A DNA stretch of 64,000 nt. It comes from Poriferisphaera corsica. Lineage in GTDB: Bacteria > Planctomycetota > Phycisphaerae > Phycisphaerales > Phycisphaeraceae. The translations under genes were made by a program, and so were the position numbers. Numbering within the stretch: the stretch's first letter is position 1; each line of letters begins with the position of its first letter. Below, piece by piece: positions 59,741 to 64,000 of this stretch. The DNA is taken from contig NZ_CP036425.1 in NCBI RefSeq assembly GCF_007747445.1, forward strand, positions 2,154,175-2,218,174. The letters are read 5' to 3'. A model generated the notes under the pieces. The model had not been told where the DNA came from, did not search any database, and saw only the letters and a program-made list of their open reading frames with translations.

Positions 59741-61276
59741 ATGCGAATTGATGCAGGACAACATATGCGGTTGAGTCAGCAGATGAAGCTGGCGCCGCGG
59801 ATGATTCAGAGCATGGAAATCCTGCAGATGACGCAGCAGGCGCTTGAGGAGCGGATTGAGCAAGAGCTTGCGAATAATCCGACGTTAGAGCTGCAGGAGC
59901 CGGGGAGTGATGAGAAGCAGATTGCGTCTGAGTTGAAGCAAGAGGAGAGGGATTCGAGAGAGGGTGAGCGGGAGCTGTATGTTTCGGATGATGCGGAAGC
60001 GAAGAACACAGGGGATGATTTTGAGCGGCTGAATAATATCTCGGAAGAGTATGGGGATTCGTGGGCAGCGAATACAACGGGGACGGGTGAAAAGATTGAT
60101 TTTCAGCAGCGGGCGGCGAAAGGAACAGGGGAACGTGATGCAAAGATTGATGCGATGGCGAACACGGCGGCGCGTGGCGCTTCGTTGTATGAGCAGTTGA
60201 TTGATCAATGGCGGATGGTTGAGTTGCCTGAAGAAGAAATTCTGATGGGCGTGTACTTGATCGGGTTTGTGGATGGTGATGGATATCTGCGGACGGAAGA
60301 TTCGGTGCTGCTGGATCAGGCGCCGGGGGATCTGAAGGATGAGAAGCTTCTGGAAGGAACGATTTATGCGCTGCAACGAACGCTTGAGCCAACAGGGTTG
60401 TGTGCGCGGGATATTCGGGAATGCTTTTTGTTGCAGATTGATGCGAAGATGCGGAATGAGGGTGTGGATCTGGCGGTAGAGCGATTGCTGGTGAATGAGT
60501 ATTTGAAGGAGATTGAGGGGAATAAGCTGCCGATGATCGCGAAGAAGACGGGGCTGGAAATGGAGGATATTACGGCGGCGATTGCGAAGTTGCGACAGTT
60601 CACGCCACATCCAGGAAGATTGCTGGCAGATGAGAGTCCGCAGCGAATTACGCCTGATGCGATCGTTGATTTTATTGAGGACGAGGATTGTTATGTGGCT
60701 AGGCTGGCGAGCGAGCGGTTGCCGCAGCTTCAGATTAGCGAGTCGTATGCGGAGATGGCAAAAGACAAAGGGGTAGAAAAGAAAACGAGAGATTTTATCA
60801 ATAACAATATTCGGTCTGCGAGCTGGATTATTGATGCGGTGCATCAACGGAGTTCGACGTTGTTGCGCGTTGTGAATGTGGTTCTGAATGCACAGCGTGA
60901 GTTTTTTGATGTAGGTGAGCAGGCATTGAAGCCGCTACCGATGACGGTGGTAGCGGATCAGTTGGGGATTCATGTCGCGACGGTGAGTCGTGCTGTGAAT
61001 GAGAAGTATATTCAGACGCCGCGCGGGATTTATCCGCTACGGATGTTTTTCTCGGGTGGCACGGAGACTGGTGATGGTGAATCGGTGAGTTGGAGTGCGG
61101 TACAGGCGAAGTTGAAAGAGATTATTGATGGCGAGAACAAGATGAAGCCGTTGAGTGATGATTCTCTGGTTGAGGCGCTAAAGAATGCGGGGATTGATAT
61201 CGCCAGAAGAACGGTTGCGAAGTACCGGAAGCAGATGAATATTGGTACGGCACGTCAGCGAAAGCAATTTGGGTAA
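59741..61276 (+). CDS. rpoN: RNA polymerase sigma-54 factor
   Basis: The alternative sigma factor for enhancer-dependent -24/-12 promoters. Region I is MRLSQQMKLAPRMIQSMEIL QMTQQ with its glutamine-rich pattern; the core-binding domain follows an acidic linker (about 60-140; EERDSREGEREL). The C-terminal part has an HTH (VVADQLGIHVATVSRAVNEK) and the RpoN box ARRTVAKYRKQMNIG. About 511 residues. The start is uncertain: ATG 59741 (GAGGA 12 nt upstream), ATG 59714 (AGG 3 nt upstream) and GTG 59699 are in frame. No enhancer-binding activator is in the window. It is followed after 149 nt by the TetR gene. Confidence 0.96.
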   Translation: MRIDAGQHMRLSQQMKLAPRMIQSMEILQMTQQALEERIEQELANNPTLELQEPGSDEKQIASELKQEERDSREGERELYVSDDAEAKNTGDDFERLNNISEEYGDSWAANTTGTGEKIDFQQRAAKGTGERDAKIDAMANTAARGASLYEQLIDQWRMVELPEEEILMGVYLIGFVDGDGYLRTEDSVLLDQAPGDLKDEKLLEGTIYALQRTLEPTGLCARDIRECFLLQIDAKMRNEGVDLAVERLLVNEYLKEIEGNKLPMIAKKTGLEMEDITAAIAKLRQFTPHPGRLLADESPQRITPDAIVDFIEDEDCYVARLASERLPQLQISESYAEMAKDKGVEKKTRDFINNNIRSASWIIDAVHQRSSTLLRVVNVVLNAQREFFDVGEQALKPLPMTVVADQLGIHVATVSRAVNEKYIQTPRGIYPLRMFFSGGTETGDGESVSWSAVQAKLKEIIDGENKMKPLSDDSLVEALKNAGIDIARRTVAKYRKQMNIGTARQRKQFG

Positions 61277-61365
61277 TTGACGCTGAAACTGAGAGGCGTG
61301 ATAGGATTGAGGGGAGATAGATTACCTGTTTTAACTGTTTCCAGAAAATGAGTTTGGGGGTAGAG

Positions 61366-61379
61366 ACTGTCTTGACAGT
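61366..61379 (+). promoter_or_regulatory. Palindrome over the tetR promoter, probable operator
   Basis: ACTGTC-TT-GACAGT, 6-bp arms, overlapping a -35-like TTGACA at 61372-61377. It lies 46-59 nt before the TetR-family start codon, the usual place for an autoregulatory operator. A perfect AAGGAGGTG ribosome-binding site follows 5 nt before the ATG. Confidence 0.6.
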
Positions 61380-61425
61380 TGACGTGGTAGCGTAGAGACT
61401 AGATGTGTTCACAAGGAGGTGAACT

Positions 61426-62211
61426 ATGACACAAATGGCTGATGGAATAGCCTCTATGAATGATGGATTTGAAGTCACTTCCAGGTTACCGCTGGATTAT
61501 GTCAATCAGAACAGCGGGCGTGTACAGCAAACGAAGGTACCGGCGAACTTGAGTCGAGAGCAAATACTCGATGCAACGTTGTCGTGTCTGCTTGAGTCCG
61601 GGTATGACGGGACAACGATTAGAAAGATCGCGAAGCGATTGGACTGTGCGGTTGGTTCGATTTATCGGTATTTCAAGGATAAACGTGAGCTACTGGATGC
61701 GGTATTGCAGCGCCGGTTTGAGCCGGTGCTGGATCAGTTGGAGGGACATCATACGGTTCGACCGTCGGTTGGGATGTATGTGAAGATTGCGCTTGAGGAT
61801 TTGTCGTTGTACCAGTTGATGTTCTGGATTGCGATGGACGCTCGAAGGGATCGTGCTGAAGCAGTGGCTGATACTGGCAGAATGGGTGTGCCACGGGTGC
61901 TGGATGAGATTATTGAGGCGTGGGGAGGACGTTTTACGCAAGAAGATTTAGTGGAAGGGTTCTGGGCGGGGTTACACGGACATATTATGGTGAGTGGTTC
62001 GGTGGATGATGTATTGGCGAAGATGTCGTTTCCAAGCGAGAAGCATGTGGCGAGTTCGCCGATGCCCCCTGCCCCGAGATTGACACCTGTGATTGTGCAG
62101 TCATCGCCGCCGCCGCCGCGGATGAATCGTGGTAGTGAGAAAAGTGGTGCACCTGAGCCTCGTTTTGTCGATGCAAGGGAACGGGACGAGGAAGATGTGA
62201 CGCTGTTGTAA
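61426..62211 (+). CDS. TetR-family transcriptional regulator with proline-rich tail
   Basis: 261 residues. The N-terminal HTH is at about 45-95: SREQILDATLSCLLESGYDG, TIRKIAKRLDCAVGSIYRYF, KDKRELLDAVLQRRF. The ligand-binding part is helical and ends at about 200; a further 55-60 residues are Pro/Ser/Arg-rich (SSPMPPAPRLTPVIV; SSPPPPRMNRGSEKSG; REREDV-like end), unusual for TetR proteins. The DNA-binding helix and the palindrome at 61366 suggest autorepression. The regulated genes and ligand are unknown. ispE starts 67 nt downstream in the same direction. Confidence 0.9.
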   Translation: MTQMADGIASMNDGFEVTSRLPLDYVNQNSGRVQQTKVPANLSREQILDATLSCLLESGYDGTTIRKIAKRLDCAVGSIYRYFKDKRELLDAVLQRRFEPVLDQLEGHHTVRPSVGMYVKIALEDLSLYQLMFWIAMDARRDRAEAVADTGRMGVPRVLDEIIEAWGGRFTQEDLVEGFWAGLHGHIMVSGSVDDVLAKMSFPSEKHVASSPMPPAPRLTPVIVQSSPPPPRMNRGSEKSGAPEPRFVDARERDEEDVTLL

Positions 62212-62277
62212 TACCTGAGTTGTGAAGCAGTGGGAAGTGGATATCAATCATGTGGGGTGAGAAGCCGGAGCAAGCTG

Positions 62278-63213
62278 ATGACAAGCAGATTGACGCATGT
62301 TGAGCCATATGCTGAGGCGGAGATGTTGTGCCCTGCGAAAGTAAATTTGGCGTTGTCGGTTGGCGCGGCACAGGAGAATGGTTATCACCCGATTGTAAGC
62401 TGGATGGTTGCGGTGGATTTTTGGGATCAGTTATCGGTGCAGTGTATCGAGGGGATTGAGGATCGGTACCACATTAGTTTCTCTGAGGATGCTTCGGTAC
62501 GACAGGCGGTGGACTGGGATGTTGAGAAAGATCTAGTTTATAAGGCGCATCAGTTGATGAAACGGCGGGTTGAAAAGAAGATACCGCCGGTTGAGGTGAC
62601 TCTTAAAAAATATATTCCGGCGGGTGCTGGATTGGGAGGCGGATCGAGTGATGCGGCTGGCATGCTGGTGGGACTAAATGAACTGTTTGAACTGGGGATT
62701 GGGGATGACGATTTGATTGCGATGGGCGCAGAATTAGGGTGCGATGTGGGGTTTGCTGTATCAGCATTTTTGGGGAAGCCGAGCGCGATGGCGACTGGGT
62801 ATGGGGAAGTGATTGAGGCGATGACGCATTTGGAGCCTGTGCATTTAGCGCTGATTATGCCGAATGTTGGGTGCGCGACGGCAGAGGTGTATAACGCATT
62901 TGATGAAATGTCTGAAGACCATAAAGATGTAGATCACGATGGGGTTTGGTCGCTGATTAAGGGTGGAAAATTGAAGGCGGATGGGCCATTCAATGATTTG
63001 GCAGAAGCGGCAGAGAAGGTACAGCCGAGATTGGGTGAGTTGAGAGGCCGGATTTACGAAGCGGTGCACAAACCAGTCCATGTGACAGGTTCGGGGTCAG
63101 CAATGTTTGTGATCGGTGAATCGAAAGAAGATGCCCGTAAGATGATGGATATTATTGTCGAGAGGTGTGATGTAGCTTGTATTGATGTGCAAACGCTGAA
63201 AATTAATCCGTAG
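62278..63213 (+). CDS. ispE: 4-diphosphocytidyl-2-C-methyl-D-erythritol kinase
   Basis: A GHMP-family kinase of the MEP pathway for isoprenoid precursors. 311 residues from ATG 62278 (MTSRLTHVEPYAEAEMLCPA), GGAG 7 nt upstream; an in-frame GTG 62230 is not needed. Motifs: LCPAKVNLALSVG, the ATP-binding glycine-rich PAGAGLGGGSSDAAGML (about 122-138), MGAELGCDVGFAVSAF and the C-terminal VHVTGSGSAMFVIGE. The position after tetR may be incidental. It is followed by a terminator overlapping the convergent gene's stop codon. Confidence 0.94.
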   Translation: MTSRLTHVEPYAEAEMLCPAKVNLALSVGAAQENGYHPIVSWMVAVDFWDQLSVQCIEGIEDRYHISFSEDASVRQAVDWDVEKDLVYKAHQLMKRRVEKKIPPVEVTLKKYIPAGAGLGGGSSDAAGMLVGLNELFELGIGDDDLIAMGAELGCDVGFAVSAFLGKPSAMATGYGEVIEAMTHLEPVHLALIMPNVGCATAEVYNAFDEMSEDHKDVDHDGVWSLIKGGKLKADGPFNDLAEAAEKVQPRLGELRGRIYEAVHKPVHVTGSGSAMFVIGESKEDARKMMDIIVERCDVACIDVQTLKINP

Positions 63214-63240
63214 ATTAAAGAATGAAAATTGAAATATTAG

Positions 63241-63267
63241 AACGGCGCTTTGTGCGTCGTTTTTTTA
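63241..63267 (+). terminator. Terminator of ispE
   Basis: AACGGCGC (63241-63248), TTTGT, GCGTCGTT (63254-63261) with one G-T pair, then a T run ending at 63267, which overlaps the stop codon of the convergent TPR gene. Confidence 0.85.
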
Positions 63268-64000
63268 TTGTTCGAGTGGGGTGAATTGAAGACGGCTGTT
63301 GACTAACTCAAGTTGATTGGAAGTGAGTTGCTTACCGGGATCAAGATAGAGTTGATCGTTGAGCGAAAGTATGTGCCGATAGATATTTTGTGCTTCAGTA
63401 CGATCGCCAAGTTGGTATTGGATATCGGCGAGTTTGAGGTAATCGGGCAGACTGTAGGGGCTACGATTGACGGCTTCTGTTGCGGGGTGGAGCGAGTCAT
63501 TTAATGCGTTTGGCAAGAGGTTCTCACGGTTGGCGAGTTCATAAAGTTGGATGAGGTAGCGGTAGGGCGCGGCGCCGCCGGGGGCGTGAATGATGTAGTT
63601 TTGAGCGTTATTAATGGCCTGATTTAGATATTTGATTGCGGATGGTTTGTTGTTACGTTGCGTATAGAGGAGGACAATATTGCTGCGGACGAGGATGCGG
63701 GATTTTTGTGCGGTGTTAGCGGTGGGCTGTTCGGCGGCAGCCTTGTCGAGCAGATCGAGTGCGCGTGAGTAACTGCGCTGATGTAGGGCTGATTCTGCGT
63801 TTACAAGGAGGGTTTGGTATTGATTGATGGGACGGGTGATCAGGGTGAAGGTTGCGATTGCGGTTATTGCGAGAAGTATGGTGGTGATAAGGGCAATGCG
63901 CGTATTAGACTTGGGCCGCGAGGCTTTGGATGGTTTGATGGTTGAGGCGAATGCGGCGGTGATGATGAGCCAGGCGATCGGAGCTGAGGTGAATTGGAAA
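63265..64000 (-). CDS. Membrane protein with TPR-like C-terminus, 5'-truncated by the window edge
   Basis: Reading the minus strand from the right edge gives an open frame of at least 244 codons that ends at 63265; the short 83-residue frame starting at a TTG (63516) is only its 3' end. The visible part has two membrane helices (FTSAPIAWLIITAAFASTI; ALITTILLAITAIATFTLI) separated by a basic loop (KPSKASRPKSNTR), and then TPR-like pairs: LLVNAESALHQRSYSRALDL, NNKPSAIKYLNQAINNAQNY and LKLADIQYQLGDRTEAQNIY. This layout is common in the C-terminal half of O-antigen ligase/Wzy-like proteins of planctomycetes, but only the tail is present, so the identity is uncertain. Confidence 0.7.
   Translation of the reverse strand, partial: FQFTSAPIAWLIITAAFASTIKPSKASRPKSNTRIALITTILLAITAIATFTLITRPINQYQTLLVNAESALHQRSYSRALDLLDKAAAEQPTANTAQKSRILVRSNIVLLYTQRNNKPSAIKYLNQAINNAQNYIIHAPGGAAPYRYLIQLYELANRENLLPNALNDSLHPATEAVNRSPYSLPDYLKLADIQYQLGDRTEAQNIYRHILSLNDQLYLDPGKQLTSNQLELVNSRLQFTPLEQ

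Noticed and set aside
59885-60847. 320-codon ORF on the minus strand inside rpoN
   Set aside because: A shadow of the sigma-54 gene; it has no family-like motif and reads as a basic Ile/Arg/Leu-rich sequence.
1-64000. CRISPR array, insertion sequence, prophage or rRNA operon
   Set aside because: No regularly spaced repeats, transposase, integrase, phage structural gene or rRNA sequence was seen in any part of the window.

Overview
The window looks like a chromosomal segment of a Planctomycetota bacterium, most likely a member of the Phycisphaerae. This is inferred, not proven. The hints are small proteins with the CGYDL...CPECG zinc ribbon that is common in that phylum, a short PheT without the tRNA-binding OB domain, the DapL aminotransferase route to diaminopimelate, GH57 and DUF3417-type glucan enzymes, an RpoN, a beta-barrel outer-membrane protein and a lone fliM. 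Base composition is near 50% GC. Genes lie on both strands in short units. I see no insertion sequence, prophage, CRISPR array or rRNA operon, and only one tRNA.

Layout. 0-5 kb: the end of a Fur-family gene, then thiL-tsaE-yacG and an alpha-glucan phosphorylase on the minus strand. 5-8 kb: an ExbB/MotA-type channel and a DsbD-like reductase. 8-10.5 kb: a long non-coding stretch with nested hairpins (candidate RNA), a FixJ-type regulator and a lone fliM. 10.5-19.5 kb: a DHODH-like flavoprotein, comF, pheT, two secreted hypotheticals, and a fluoride riboswitch driving a CLC-F-type transporter. 19.7-25.8 kb: a HAD hydrolase, rpoZ-coaC, an outer-membrane barrel, a PNPOx-like protein and dapL. 25.9-34.3 kb: alaS with an unusual insertion, a GH57 enzyme convergent with a GT4 enzyme, two hypotheticals and pheA. 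34.4-43 kb: two related membrane proteins, exonuclease III, a lipoprotein esterase, tRNA-Arg(CCU), panE and a secreted GH2 enzyme. 43-53 kb: tig, a SHOCT protein and clpX (no clpP between them), an S41/PDZ protease, aroC, a SpoIIE-type phosphatase and an esterase behind a large palindrome. 53-64 kb: rpsA, purQ, an AT-rich pair (methyltransferase and helical-repeat protein), a BFD-like ferredoxin, recR, rpoN, a TetR regulator, ispE, and the C-terminal part of a TPR membrane protein that runs off the window.

Common themes are housekeeping metabolism (thiamine, CoA, aromatic amino acids, lysine/peptidoglycan precursor, purine, isoprenoid), translation (alaS, pheT, rpsA, tsaE, tRNA-Arg) and proteostasis (tig, clpX, ctp). 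Storage and surface carbohydrate enzymes occur in three places (glgP, GH57/GT4, GH2).

The most interesting regulatory DNA is the fluoride riboswitch, the unassigned structured RNA at 8.2-8.5 kb, the foldable leader of tig, the palindrome over a ribosome-binding site at 52.25 kb, and a recurring -10-like hexamer exactly 6 nt before ATG that suggests leaderless mRNAs. Strand composition also alternates between G-rich and C-rich blocks of roughly 8-15 kb regardless of gene direction.
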